Of a stretch of DNA of 64,000 nucleotides, positions 1-8,858 are shown piece by piece. Source of the DNA: an uncultured bacterium (GTDB lineage Bacteria; Cyanobacteriota; Vampirovibrionia; Gastranaerophilales; Gastranaerophilaceae); the NCBI GenBank assembly GCA_902775025.1, contig CACYKP010000015.1:1-64000 (forward strand). The letters run 5' to 3'. The translations under genes were made by a program, and so were the position numbers. Positions within the stretch are counted from its first letter, which is position 1. The number at the start of each line of letters is the position of its first letter. The notes under the pieces are model-generated. The model was not told where the DNA came from. It was given only the letters and a program-made list of their open reading frames with translations, and made no database searches.

Positions 1-209
1 CCTTGAACAGGCGGTAACTCTATCTCTGTAACTTTTGCCTTTTTAACCTTTGTTCGTTTCTTTTTAAATGTCGGTTTTAATTTTGACCAAAAAGATTTTT
101 TTTGAGGCTGGATATTTGTATTATTATCAGCAGAATAGCAGACATTTGTGATAAAAAATGCCCCTATAAATAAACTTGTTAAAATTTTCCTAATATGCTC
201 TTTCTTCAA
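1..209 (-). CDS. Secreted protein, N-terminal part only
   Basis: The reading frame runs off the left edge of the window, so only about 69 N-terminal residues are visible. They begin with a basic stretch (KKEHIRK), a hydrophobic core (ILTSLFIGAFFI) and a small-residue cleavage region (VCYSA-DN), which is a typical signal peptide. A lysine-rich segment follows (KKSFWSKLKPTFKKKR). The most plausible start is TTG, because the frame has a stop seven codons upstream and no ATG; an AGGGAAA ribosome-binding site precedes the TTG. The fold and function cannot be judged from this fragment. The product is probably periplasmic or exported. Confidence 0.6.
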   Translation of the reverse strand, partial: MKKEHIRKILTSLFIGAFFITNVCYSADNNTNIQPQKKSFWSKLKPTFKKKRTKVKKAKVTEIELPPVQ

Positions 210-308
210 ATTTCCCTGCTTAAAAAACTAAATAATAATACAATATTTTATACTTATTTAACGAAATATACAAATACAAAGTTCAATTAATAATACTGCC
301 TCTGATAT

Positions 309-1700
309 TTAACTCATTATTCCCATTTTTTCCCTTAATGAAGTTGCAGAGCCTTCATATCCGGCACGTCCCATCAGGGCATACATATAATCTTTAACCT
401 GCTCTACTCCGGGTTGATCAAAAGCGTTTATGTTATACAATTCACCCGAGATTGCAGTCTGAACCTCTAACATATACAATAATTGTGCAATATTATATTC
501 ATCTATTTTATCAATAGTTATTGATAACGACGGTCTTTGATTATCAACTAATGAGACTTTTGTAGAATACATCTCCGCCCTTAATAGGTCATTAACTGTT
601 TTTCCGCCCAAATATCCGATACCAGTATATTCAAATATTTTAGGAATATCCAAAGTTGTATCAAATTCACCAACTCTAATAAAAGTAACAACCTTATCAT
701 TTGGTCCTTCATTAAATAATTGCAATTTTGTATGCTGAGCAGTAGCACCATAAGCCTTAATTGGTGTTAAACCTGCATTAACAATTTCACCTGCTCTGTT
801 ATATTTTTTCCCCAAAGATTCCGCAATAAGTTGGACATACCAATCAGGAATGTACTTAAGCCGGCTTGAATATGGCATTAAAACGGTGGAGCGTTTTCCT
901 TTTTTGGTATCCATTAGATAATGTATTAATGCAAATTGAGCCGCTATATTTTGATGAATATCCGTATTTTTTAACTCTAAATCAATATCTTTAATTCCGT
1001 TAATAATTTTATCAATATCCAATCCGACAAGCGCAAACGGCACAAGTCCTACAGAAGAAAAAACAGAAAAGCGACCTCCGATGTCATCAGGAACATAAAA
1101 AATCTTATACCCCTCCTGATCTGCCAATTGTCTTAATATTCCCATTTTTTTGTCTGTCGTTGCTACTATGTTTTTTCTATAATCATCACCGAGAGCTTCT
1201 TGCATAAGATTTTTTACTACCATAAACTGAGACATGGTTTCAGCAGTATCACCCGATTTTGTAATAACATTCACTAATGTTTTCCTTAAATCCAACACCG
1301 CAAGTAAACCGTTTATTGTGTCAGGATCAATATTATCAAGAAAGAATATTTTGGGTAAATTATTCCTTTGCTCCGCAGAAAGCATATTCCAATACGGTTT
1401 TAAAAGAGCCTCTGTTACAGCAATTCCGCCTAATACAGAACCGCCTATACCCAAAACAAGGATATTATCAAACCGACCTTCAACCATTGATGCAAACTCT
1501 TTTACATACCAAACAGTTTCCTCGTTATACCCGAGGTTCATCCACTGCAAGCATTCACCCGGTTTATCTTTTCTTTGGTTTAAACTTTTTATTATATCAG
1601 AAATTTTTCCTGCATAATCATTAAATTCTTGTTCTATATTAAGACCGTGCTCTTGTCCTAATACACTTATGTCAGTACATTTCCAATTTAATTTCAACAT
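309..1700 (-). CDS. pgi: Glucose-6-phosphate isomerase
   Basis: Interconverts glucose-6-phosphate and fructose-6-phosphate in glycolysis and gluconeogenesis in the cytosol. About 463 residues, close to the compact bacterial forms. Recognisable motifs are the SIS-type sugar-phosphate loop GIGGSVLGG near residue 80, the signature KSGDTAET near residue 150, GGRFSVFSSVGL near 207, the catalytic-glutamate region IAESLGKKYNRAGE near 295, and TAQHTKLQLFNEGP further on. The start is taken at the ATG preceded by GAGGGG; a TTG four codons earlier overlaps that ribosome-binding site and is unlikely. It is transcribed away from the divergent patatin gene. The family assignment is firm. Confidence 0.95.
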   Translation of the reverse strand: MLKLNWKCTDISVLGQEHGLNIEQEFNDYAGKISDIIKSLNQRKDKPGECLQWMNLGYNEETVWYVKEFASMVEGRFDNILVLGIGGSVLGGIAVTEALLKPYWNMLSAEQRNNLPKIFFLDNIDPDTINGLLAVLDLRKTLVNVITKSGDTAETMSQFMVVKNLMQEALGDDYRKNIVATTDKKMGILRQLADQEGYKIFYVPDDIGGRFSVFSSVGLVPFALVGLDIDKIINGIKDIDLELKNTDIHQNIAAQFALIHYLMDTKKGKRSTVLMPYSSRLKYIPDWYVQLIAESLGKKYNRAGEIVNAGLTPIKAYGATAQHTKLQLFNEGPNDKVVTFIRVGEFDTTLDIPKIFEYTGIGYLGGKTVNDLLRAEMYSTKVSLVDNQRPSLSITIDKIDEYNIAQLLYMLEVQTAISGELYNINAFDQPGVEQVKDYMYALMGRAGYEGSATSLREKMGIMS

Positions 1701-1875
1701 AAAACCCCTCAAAAACTCTCTTTATCTAATATTAATTGTACAAAAAACATCATTTTTTGCAAGTTAAAATCACTATGTAATAATATATTTCATTGAGATA
1801 TAGCGATATTAAATTTTTTAGATTTAATATTTTATGGTAAACTTTAATTAAGAAGATTAATAAAAAGAGAGACAA

Positions 1876-3138
1876 ATGAGTAATCCACTAAAATATACTT
1901 GTTTATTTGGAGGCGGAGCAATAAGAGGTCTTGCTTATGCAGGTGCCATTCGTGCAATGGAAGAACTCGGAGTCGAATACGACATTGTTGGAGGTTCTTC
2001 TGTCGGCTCTATTATTGCATCTCTGATTGCTGTGGGATATAAATCTTATGAAATAGAAAACTTTTTTATGAAAGTTAATTTTGATTTATTCAAGGATATA
2101 CATTTAGGCTTTAGAAAATCATTTGCACTTTCTAAAGGCGAAATATTCTTGGATTGGCTTAATGAACTCCTTAAAAATAAGGTTGAAGGAGTAACCGGAC
2201 GTAATATAACATTTGAAGATATAAAACAAGATTTGGTTATTATAACAACAGACATAAAAAACTTCCGTCCGCAAGAATTTTCAAAAACAACAACTCCTGA
2301 TTTTGAAGTAGCAAAAGCAATCAAAATATCATCAAGTATGCCGGGTTTTATGGCTCCGTTTGAATACAACGGAGGAGAACTTGTTGACGGTGATTTACAA
2401 AAAGCTTCTCCTATGTGGAAATTATCCGAACAATTAAATAATTCAGAAAGCCGAATTTTAGAATTCAGACTTGAAGGAGATTACAATAAAGATGAAAAAA
2501 ATCCTATAGCATTTATTAATACCGTATATAGCTGTGTAACAGATGTCGCAACAGATTTTGTAACTGAAATATACGGTAAAAATGACAGATACGATTGTAT
2601 TAGTATTAATACAGGAGATATCTTCTTTGCCGATTTTAATCTCGATAAAGACTCAAGAAGAAAGCTTATTAATATTGGATATGAAAAAACAATCCAGTAT
2701 TTTACCCAAAAGCTTCCTGAAAAAAAAGAAAAACTAATAGATGTTTATTCAAAAATATCTAGATACCTAAAGAAAAGCAAAAAAGGTTTAAAACTAAAAA
2801 ATGTAGAAGAAGCTCAATGGTGGCTAGGAGATATATTCATAGAACTTTGCGAAAACAAAGAAATTGTTGATAAGCATATTTACAATCATATTGTTGACTT
2901 GAAAAATAATATAAGTAAAAATATATCAAAAATACTTTTCCTTCATACATTCTTTAAACATTCAAAAGAGCTGGAAAAACAATATGACAATTTAATAACT
3001 ATTATAGACACAAGAATTGCTGAATCAAAACTTTACCTGAGACAAATAAAGCCAGTTATAAATCTTGAGCCAAAAGATGATAACAACAAATCAAATAACG
3101 TTGAAGAGACTGATGCTAAAGAAACAGAGAACAATTAA
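1876..3138 (+). CDS. Patatin-like phospholipase
   Basis: A 420-residue cytosolic or membrane-peripheral acyl hydrolase of the patatin family, which uses a Ser-Asp dyad. The N-terminus has the oxyanion loop GGGAIRG (residues 12-18), the nucleophile elbow GGSSVG with Ser42, and the DGD motif with Asp171, so the catalytic set looks complete. The C-terminal 180 residues are lysine-rich and helical, without a recognised domain. No signal peptide is seen. An extended -10-like TGGTAAACT and a GAGAG ribosome-binding site precede the ATG. The substrate (phospholipid or lysophospholipid) is unknown. It stands alone, with pgi divergent upstream and a sigma factor gene downstream. Confidence 0.88.
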   Translation: MSNPLKYTCLFGGGAIRGLAYAGAIRAMEELGVEYDIVGGSSVGSIIASLIAVGYKSYEIENFFMKVNFDLFKDIHLGFRKSFALSKGEIFLDWLNELLKNKVEGVTGRNITFEDIKQDLVIITTDIKNFRPQEFSKTTTPDFEVAKAIKISSSMPGFMAPFEYNGGELVDGDLQKASPMWKLSEQLNNSESRILEFRLEGDYNKDEKNPIAFINTVYSCVTDVATDFVTEIYGKNDRYDCISINTGDIFFADFNLDKDSRRKLINIGYEKTIQYFTQKLPEKKEKLIDVYSKISRYLKKSKKGLKLKNVEEAQWWLGDIFIELCENKEIVDKHIYNHIVDLKNNISKNISKILFLHTFFKHSKELEKQYDNLITIIDTRIAESKLYLRQIKPVINLEPKDDNNKSNNVEETDAKETENN

Positions 3139-3363
3139 CCGGCAATTAAAATGTTAAGTTTTGTAAAACTTTAAAAAAAAATGGGGTATTTCTGTAACAT
3201 TTCTTAACAAAACTATTGAGTTTTATATACCAATGATATATCATGAATATGTAAGGATTATATAAGTTATGTGTTTAAACAAATTTTCCTTACAGGATAT
3301 GTGAACAATTTTTATCCCTAAAGATTTACCCAATAAAGATTTACCCCATAGGAGTTTAAAAGT

Positions 3364-4263
3364 ATGAAAGAACAAGTTATTGAAATGAAAAAAGTTAGCA
3401 CTTCTAATCCTTTTAGAGAAAATTATGCTACCGCACCATCTGCTGACAACGAATTTAATGCTTATGTAAGAAAAGTGAACAACTACAAAGATTTAAGCGC
3501 TGATGAAGAAAAAGAAATTGCATTAAGAGCAAAACTGGGAGACAGCAAAGCTAAGAAAATTTTGGTTCAAGCTAATTTGAAATTAGTTTTGACAGTAGCA
3601 AGAAAAGCCATTCATGTTTCAAAATTGCCATTCACAGATTTAATTCAAGAAGGTAATCTAGGTTTGATGGTAGCTGTTGAAAAATTTAATCCAAACCTCG
3701 GCTACAGATTTTCTACTTATGCAACTTGGTGGATTAAACAAGCTATGTTCAAAGCTATATCAGAACAAGGACATTGTATGAAAGTTCCTGTATATGTGCA
3801 AGAGACTTTGTCTAAATTCTCTAAAATCAAAGCAGAAATGGAAAAGATAAACAATACAACTGTAACAATTAAACAAGTTGCCGAAAAAATGAATATCGAA
3901 CCTGAAAAAATTAATTCTTATTTATCTGCCTATACTTCCACTGTATCAATAGAAGGAAGCTTTGACGGAAAAGACGGAAGCGAAATGTCTGTTGCGGAAA
4001 TTGTACCTGATGATAAAGCCACAGTTGAAGAAAACATTGAATATGACGAACTAAAGAAAGATTTACACCAAGTTATATCTGTTCTGAAAGACAGGGAACA
4101 AACCGTAATCAAAATGAGATTTGGCTTAGAAAATTTTGCTAAAACAACATTGGAAGACATAGGTAAAATGTTTGGTGTAACAAAAGAATGCATAAGACAG
4201 ACAGAAATGAGAGCATTAAACAAATTGCGTTCCGGCTTATCATCAACCTGCTATGCAAGATAA
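3364..4263 (+). CDS. RNA polymerase sigma-70 family factor, RpoD/RpoH-like
   Basis: A 299-residue sigma factor that directs core RNA polymerase to promoters. Region 1.2 (NEFNAYVRKVNNYKDLSADEEKEI) is followed by region 2 with the core-binding motif DLIQEGNLGLMVAVEKF near residue 90 and the -10-reading segment YRFSTYATWWIKQAM. Region 3 lies near 140-200, and region 4 ends in the helix-turn-helix TLEDIGKMFGVTKECIRQTEMRALNKLR. It lacks the acidic region 1.1 of large RpoD proteins, so it resembles group 2/3 cyanobacterial sigmas or RpoH. It is not FliA-like. The leader carries TAAAGATTTACCC twice (3319-3331 and 3334-3346) and an AGGAG ribosome-binding site. Confidence 0.88.
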   Translation: MKEQVIEMKKVSTSNPFRENYATAPSADNEFNAYVRKVNNYKDLSADEEKEIALRAKLGDSKAKKILVQANLKLVLTVARKAIHVSKLPFTDLIQEGNLGLMVAVEKFNPNLGYRFSTYATWWIKQAMFKAISEQGHCMKVPVYVQETLSKFSKIKAEMEKINNTTVTIKQVAEKMNIEPEKINSYLSAYTSTVSIEGSFDGKDGSEMSVAEIVPDDKATVEENIEYDELKKDLHQVISVLKDREQTVIKMRFGLENFAKTTLEDIGKMFGVTKECIRQTEMRALNKLRSGLSSTCYAR

Positions 4264-4432
4264 AACAAAATTTATAATTGTTATAATACGGCTTGAAGTA
4301 ATCAAATCCGCACCTCCCCAAATAGGGAGAAATGGAAAAGAGGATTATACCGTAAGACCATTTTACAAAGACTTTGGCTTTACTGACACCTGATTAATAA
4401 AATAGATAATTAAAGACTTTTGGGAGGAATGT

Positions 4433-4585
4433 ATGAATATTGTAGTCAGAAAACTTTCTATACTTAAACAAACAATTGATAAAAAAGAACTGAATGCCAA
4501 AATAAAAGGCAGATGTTTATGCAGTTCAGACATCAAATTAAAAAACAATATCGAATATCTGATAAATAAACTTAGTTTGTCATAA
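4433..4585 (+). CDS. Small orphan protein, 50 aa
   Basis: A short frame with a very strong ribosome-binding site (GGGAGGA) five bases before the ATG. The product is basic (VVRKLSILKQTIDKKELNAK) with a Cys-x-Cys pair (RCLCSS) in the middle. Its stop codon lies 14 bases inside the 3' end of the converging gene on the other strand. It follows the sigma factor gene by 170 bases, and a TATAAT at about 4281 could be its own promoter. I do not recognise a family. The strong initiation site is the main argument that it is translated. Confidence 0.5.
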   Translation: MNIVVRKLSILKQTIDKKELNAKIKGRCLCSSDIKLKNNIEYLINKLSLS

Positions 4586-5249
4586 TCGGGATTGGTACAA
4601 GTCTGGAATAGAACTTATATTCATTAAAGTTCTTCGGCAGAAAATTCCAATATCTGTATATAGTTAACCCTTGTTTATTGAGTTCTTCGACAAGAGTATC
4701 CGCATTTGCGGCAGTATCAACCAAACACGGATAACAAAAAGGATTTGAGTTCAAATCTATATTCAATAGATTGTGAGCTTTATACTTGTTGTGCAATATA
4801 ATAAATTTCTGTTTTCTTATATTTTTAATTCTTTCATCTATAATAATATCTTCCATAGGAAATTTATTATTGCTTTTTAAATATAAATATGACGTTTCAA
4901 ATCCGAATTTATGCCCCGCATTAAAGCAAGCAAAACCTTGAGGTTCATCAAAATATGCATGTGCATTATCAACTATTAATCGGGGATACTTTTCAACAAG
5001 TTTTTGAACATTTGCAGAACAAACTCCCCAATAGTTCGGATATAATATAAATTTTTCTTCCGAAAATTCTTCAGCTGGATAAAAATTATCATCTATATGA
5101 TAAAAAAGAGGTCTGCATCCTTCCGCCACAAGAGTATGTCTAACTGCATCACATAAATAATATGGAATTTTTATTTCTTTTATTTTATAGGTTCTTACAA
5201 GATATCTTATGGCATTACGAGCTAAATCAAACTTTAAAACTTTATACAT
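4572..5249 (-). CDS. DegT/DnrJ/EryC1-like PLP-fold protein, probably degenerate
   Basis: A 225-residue protein whose N-terminal half reads like the fold-type I aminotransferase core of sugar aminotransferases: KIPYYLCDAVRHTLVAEGC, then a strand and FYHIDDNFYP, and an aspartate-containing VDNAHAYF at the position where the PLP-binding Asp usually sits. It is far shorter than the usual 370 or so residues. No convincing Schiff-base lysine context is visible, so catalytic activity is doubtful. A TATAAT at 5259-5264 lies only nine bases upstream of the ATG, suggesting a leaderless transcript. The partly overlapping promoter of the next gene is divergent. The family call is an inference. Confidence 0.5.
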   Translation of the reverse strand: MYKVLKFDLARNAIRYLVRTYKIKEIKIPYYLCDAVRHTLVAEGCRPLFYHIDDNFYPAEEFSEEKFILYPNYWGVCSANVQKLVEKYPRLIVDNAHAYFDEPQGFACFNAGHKFGFETSYLYLKSNNKFPMEDIIIDERIKNIRKQKFIILHNKYKAHNLLNIDLNSNPFCYPCLVDTAANADTLVEELNKQGLTIYRYWNFLPKNFNEYKFYSRLVPIPIMTN

Positions 5250-5282
5250 AATAAAATTATTATACTAGCAAAAATTTTTATT

Positions 5283-6026
5283 ATGGGTTTTAAATTCTAT
5301 ATGAACATAACACCGGTTAACATAAAATCATATACTCCTAATTTTAAAAGCTACGTTGATGATGGAATTATAGGCTTTGATGACAGTATTTCTCAAAAAA
5401 GAAGAAACTTCATCAGAGAACACTACAACAGTTGGCATATGCCATATCACAGCATATACAATAGTGAACACAAATTAACTGATTATCAAATGAAAATATT
5501 GATTGAAAATTTTGAAAAATACCATGATATCCAAAAAATAAATGGAACAAATATATATAGAGGACAAACACTTGTTGATAAACCGGAGTATATTTAGACA
5601 CTCAAAACTAAAGGAATAAAAACAATTATAGATTTAGTCGGATATGGCAAAACATATGAAGAAGAAGTAAATAAATCAGGATTAGATTATTATAGTTACA
5701 ATATATATGAAAATTGGTGGAATATTACTGATATTAAACCAATCCATGTAAACAAATTGGTTGATTTTTTAAAAAAGATGCAGGAGGATAATATATACAT
5801 TGCGTGCCAGCATGGTGCAAATGATACGGATATAGCATTTATTCTTAATGACTTTTTTAATCCGTTTCTTGAAGGAAAAGCAAAAACTACTATACCTGCC
5901 AGCGATTCTGATTTTCCTATAAAATTGAACACAATTTATGATATGCTTAGTAATATGCATAAAAAAATGTTGGGTTGGGATAAAGAATTTGAGCAAAGAT
6001 TAATAAAAAAATTGATTTCTATTTAA
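5283..6026 (+). pseudogene. Dual-specificity-phosphatase-like gene broken by an in-frame TAG
   Basis: One continuous frame of about 247 codons interrupted only by TAG at 5595-5597. Before the stop: an N-terminal MNITPVNIKSYTPNFKS segment (a motif shared with other proteins here) and NIYRGQTLVDKPEYI. After it: TLKTKGIKTIIDLVGYG and YIACQHGANDTD, which align with the strand and P-loop region of tyrosine/dual-specificity phosphatases. The usual Cys-x5-Arg loop has Asp where Arg belongs, so even the read-through product would be catalytically odd. Codons after the TAG remain coherent, suggesting recent damage, a sequencing error or rare read-through. A second possible start is ATG 5301. Confidence 0.6.
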
Positions 6027-6154
6027 TCACAATTATTTATACTACTTTCAGCTAAAATGATTAGAGGCTCTCTTAGTTATAACGATTTGTGAGATTTTAG
6101 ATTACGCAATAGAATTTAAGTCTTTGATATAAAGTTATTGTCAGATGAAATAAG

Positions 6155-6180
6155 AGCGGCTTACAAAATTGTAAGCCGCT
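6155..6180 (+). terminator. Intrinsic terminator hairpin
   Basis: A perfect 10-bp stem (AGCGGCTTAC / GTAAGCCGCT) with a 6-base loop, followed on the plus strand by TATTTTTAGATTTTT. It probably ends the transcript of the broken phosphatase-like gene. It also lies just beyond the converging tsf stop and may act on both strands. Confidence 0.75.
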
Positions 6181-6239
6181 TATTTTTAGATTTTTATACT
6201 AGAGCCATCAAGCTTTTATATATTTACCCCTTTACCCCT

Positions 6240-7103
6240 TTAGCCTTTTAATTGGCTCATAACTTCATCGGCAAAGTTGTCATTTCTCTTTTCAAGGCCT
6301 TCACCAAGAACAAATCTGTCAAACTTAGTGATATTTAATTTACCGGAAATAAGTTGTTCAATTGTTTGGTCAGGGTTCTTAACGAATGGTTGTTCGATTA
6401 AGCATCTTTGAGCCATCAATTTGTTTACACGGCCTTCAACAATCTTAGCTCTGATTTGTTCAGGTTTCTTTTGAAGATCTTCTTTACCCATTTCAATTCT
6501 GGTTTCTTCTTCAATAACTGCAGCAGGAATATCAGCTCTTGAAACAAATTCAGGAGCAGAAGAAGCAATGTGCAAGCATATATCTTTTGTTAATGCTTCA
6601 TCTTTTGCATCAGTTAATAAAAGAACACCAATTTTGCCGTTGTGAATATAAGTAGAAGTATTGCCTTCATATCTTACAAATCTTCTTACAGTAATTTTTT
6701 CACCGATAGAAGCGATTTTTTCTTTGATAACATCAGAAATAAGCTTACCGCATTTTGGGCAAGTTGTATTTAATAAAGCATCAACATCAGCCGGATTTGT
6801 GTTAGCAATTAACTCTGCAAGACCGTTAGATAATTCAATAAATTCCGCATTCTTAGCAACGAAGTCTGTTTCACAGTTAACTTCAACCATAGCACCGATG
6901 CCGTCAGCGACATAAGATGCAATTCTTCCTTCTGCAGCAATTCTGCCCATTTTCTTATCAGCAGATAATATACCTTTTTGGCGAAGAACTTCCATAGCTT
7001 TTTCCATGTCGCCGTCAACTTCAACTAAAGCTTTTTTAGCATCCATCATACCTGCACCGGTTTTATCACGAAGTTCTTTTACCATTGTAGCTGTAATATT
7101 CAT
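6240..7103 (-). CDS. tsf: Elongation factor Ts with an inserted CPKCG knuckle
   Basis: Guanine-nucleotide exchange factor for EF-Tu in translation, 287 residues. The N-terminal UBA-like helix set (VKELRDKTGAGMMDAKKALVE) and the TDFVAKN motif near residue 80 are canonical. Residues 115-119 read CPKCG, inside the segment leading to the KEKIASIGEKITVRRF core; this Cys pair is not part of the standard EF-Ts sequence. AAGGAG lies seven bases before the ATG. It lies directly downstream of rpsB in the usual order, separated by 173 bases that contain an inverted repeat. Confidence 0.96.
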   Translation of the reverse strand: MNITATMVKELRDKTGAGMMDAKKALVEVDGDMEKAMEVLRQKGILSADKKMGRIAAEGRIASYVADGIGAMVEVNCETDFVAKNAEFIELSNGLAELIANTNPADVDALLNTTCPKCGKLISDVIKEKIASIGEKITVRRFVRYEGNTSTYIHNGKIGVLLLTDAKDEALTKDICLHIASSAPEFVSRADIPAAVIEEETRIEMGKEDLQKKPEQIRAKIVEGRVNKLMAQRCLIEQPFVKNPDQTIEQLISGKLNITKFDRFVLGEGLEKRNDNFADEVMSQLKG

Positions 7104-7144
7104 TTATTTTCTCCTTTTTTTAATATTTTTGTTAAAATTGAATT

Positions 7145-7261
7145 AATGGAAAATTGAAAATTGAAAATGGAAAATCGTTTTAAAATATTTCATTTATAAA
7201 GCTTGTTTTACCAAGATTATTTTTAAAATAATTTTCAATTTTCCATTTTACATTTTCCATT
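7145..7261. repeat. Imperfect inverted repeat of GGAAAAT heptads
   Basis: About 31 bases of AATGGAAAATTGAAAATTG-type sequence at 7145-7175 reappear inverted at 7231-7261, with roughly 27 matching positions, so the rpsB-tsf spacer can form a long hairpin. The same heptad style recurs at 57326-57358 and, as GAAAGTG, at 40862-40903. Confidence 0.7.
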
Positions 7262-7276
7262 CTATTGTTACATCAG

Positions 7277-8038
7277 TTATACTGTTGTAGCTTCTTCAAC
7301 CCCTGCATCAGCTGCAGTAATAGCTTCAACTTTACCGCCGTTTGCTTTGTTTTCTTTAAGTTGTTTACCTTCTAAAACCGCATCAGCAAGTTTTGAAGTA
7401 ATTAACTTGATAGAACGAATAGCATCATCATTTCCAGGGATAATGTAGTTGATGCCATCAGGATTAGCATTTGTATCTGCTAAGCAAATAACAGGAATAT
7501 TAAGCTTGTTAGCTTCAGCAATAGCAATATCTTCTTTAGCTTGGTCTACAACAAAGATAATATCAGGTAAACCGCGCATATCTTTAATACCGCCTAAAGT
7601 TTTGCTTAATTTAGCTAATTGTCTGTTTAATTGAGCTTGTTCTTTCTTTGGTAATTTTTCTGCATGACCTGAATTAATAAAGTCTTCAAGTTCTCTCAAT
7701 TTGTTAACTCTGCCTCTGATTGTTTCAAAGTTAGTTAACATACCGCCTAACCATCTTCTGTTGATATAATAAGCACCTGCTCTTTTAGCTTCTTCAGCAA
7801 CAACTTCAGCAGCTTGTTTTTTAGTACCAACAAAAAGAACATTTCTTCCTTTAGCAGCATATTCTCTAACAGCTTCATAAGCTGCATCTAATAAACCTGT
7901 AGTTTTTCTAAGGTCAAGAATATAAATACCATTTCTTGCTCCGTAGATATACGGTTTCATTTTTGGGTTCCAATGTTGTGTTTGGTGTCCGAAGTGAACG
8001 CCTGCTTCAAGTAATTCAATAAGTGATGCTGTTGACAT
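7277..8038 (-). CDS. rpsB: 30S ribosomal protein S2
   Basis: Small-subunit ribosomal protein of 253 residues. The opening [22 protein letters not shown] and the motifs [21 protein letters not shown] and PDIIFVVD are diagnostic. The C-terminus has an extra tail ([22 protein letters not shown]) of low complexity. AAGGAG lies ahead of the ATG. It leads the rpsB-tsf pair. The leader carries a perfect match to a FliA-type promoter, which is unexpected for a ribosomal gene. Confidence 0.97.
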   Translation of the reverse strand: MSTASLIELLEAGVHFGHQTQHWNPKMKPYIYGARNGIYILDLRKTTGLLDAAYEAVREYAAKGRNVLFVGTKKQAAEVVAEEAKRAGAYYINRRWLGGMLTNFETIRGRVNKLRELEDFINSGHAEKLPKKEQAQLNRQLAKLSKTLGGIKDMRGLPDIIFVVDQAKEDIAIAEANKLNIPVICLADTNANPDGINYIIPGNDDAIRSIKLITSKLADAVLEGKQLKENKANGGKVEAITAADAGVEEATTV

Positions 8039-8116
8039 CTCATTTCTCCTTTTGTTTTAACTGTGTTTTACTACGGGAAATATAACTCCATTGGGATAAT
8101 ATAAGTGATATGCTAT

Positions 8117-8143
8117 TTATCGGCTTATATTTGTTTTTATTTA
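8117..8143 (-). promoter_or_regulatory. Sigma-28 (FliA) type promoter upstream of rpsB
   Basis: On the minus strand the site reads TAAA, 15 bases, GCCGATAA, which is the full flagellar sigma-28 consensus. It points at rpsB, whose start codon lies 78 bases downstream of the -10 element. By base composition a perfect match is expected far less than once per window. Confidence 0.65.
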
Positions 8144-8230
8144 CCCAACTAGGGCGAACCTATCAAGCTATAAAACCAATAAAATCGTATTATAAAAATA
8201 ATCAAAAGTAAAGTAGATATACTGCGTTTA

Positions 8231-8260
8231 TTGATTTTTCATGGTTTATTTTGGTATAAA
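8231..8260 (+). promoter_or_regulatory. Sigma-70 promoter of the phosphopantetheinyl transferase gene
   Basis: TTGATT (8231-8236), an 18-base spacer, then TATAAA (8255-8260). Only eight bases separate the -10 hexamer from the ATG, so transcription would start at or next to the start codon. No ribosome-binding site is present, consistent with a leaderless mRNA. Confidence 0.65.
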
Positions 8261-8268
8261 ATAGTTTT

Positions 8269-8796
8269 ATGGATATTTTTATTATAAATAAATCTAATGT
8301 TAATAATATAAAACACGATTTGTTAAAACAATTCCAATTTAAGGACATAACAAACGAAGAAAAACTAAAAGAACACTGTTTTGCGTATTTAATGCTGGAT
8401 AGAATTTTAAAAGAATTTTATAAAACAGACAATAGAGCTATAGAATTTGTAAACAAAAAACCATATTTAAAAAATAGGGAAAAATTTTTTAGTATTAGTC
8501 ATAGTGAAGAATTCCTCGCCATTGGATTTTCTGATAACGAATGCGGTATTGATATTGAAAAAATCAAAGACAGAAATTTCTTATCAATTGCAAAAAGAAT
8601 GAAATTTGATTGTAATACCTTAGAAGAATTTTACAAAGCTTGGACAAAATATGAAGCAGAATACAAGCTTGGAGAAAAATCAAAAAGCATTAAACAAATT
8701 ATATTGGAAGGGTACGCAATAACAGCTTTGAGCAATAATATTAAAGAAGATTTTATTATTTACATCCAAAACGGAGAAACTTTTTCTAATTTATAA
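8269..8796 (+). CDS. 4-prime-phosphopantetheinyl transferase superfamily protein
   Basis: Transfers phosphopantetheine from CoA to carrier-protein serines, activating acyl or peptidyl carriers. 175 residues, shorter than the roughly 230 of Sfp. Both family signatures are visible: FSISHSEEFLAIGFSDNECGIDIE near residues 75-97 with the metal-binding Asp and Glu of GIDIE, and EFYKAWTKYEAEYKLG near 122-137, corresponding to W-x-x-K-E-A. It is transcribed from a probable leaderless promoter. The partner carrier protein is not in the window. Whether it serves fatty-acid synthase or a secondary pathway is unknown. Confidence 0.82.
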   Translation: MDIFIINKSNVNNIKHDLLKQFQFKDITNEEKLKEHCFAYLMLDRILKEFYKTDNRAIEFVNKKPYLKNREKFFSISHSEEFLAIGFSDNECGIDIEKIKDRNFLSIAKRMKFDCNTLEEFYKAWTKYEAEYKLGEKSKSIKQIILEGYAITALSNNIKEDFIIYIQNGETFSNL

Positions 8797-8858
8797 ATCC
8801 CATTTTATTAAAGTTTCCAAAGATTATGCCGTATATAAATTTATACAAGGAGGGCATA

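Noticed and set aside
5595-5597. TAG as a recoded sense codon in this organism
   Set aside because: lysC and the gene at 49222 end naturally at TAG at the family-expected C-terminus, so TAG is a working stop.
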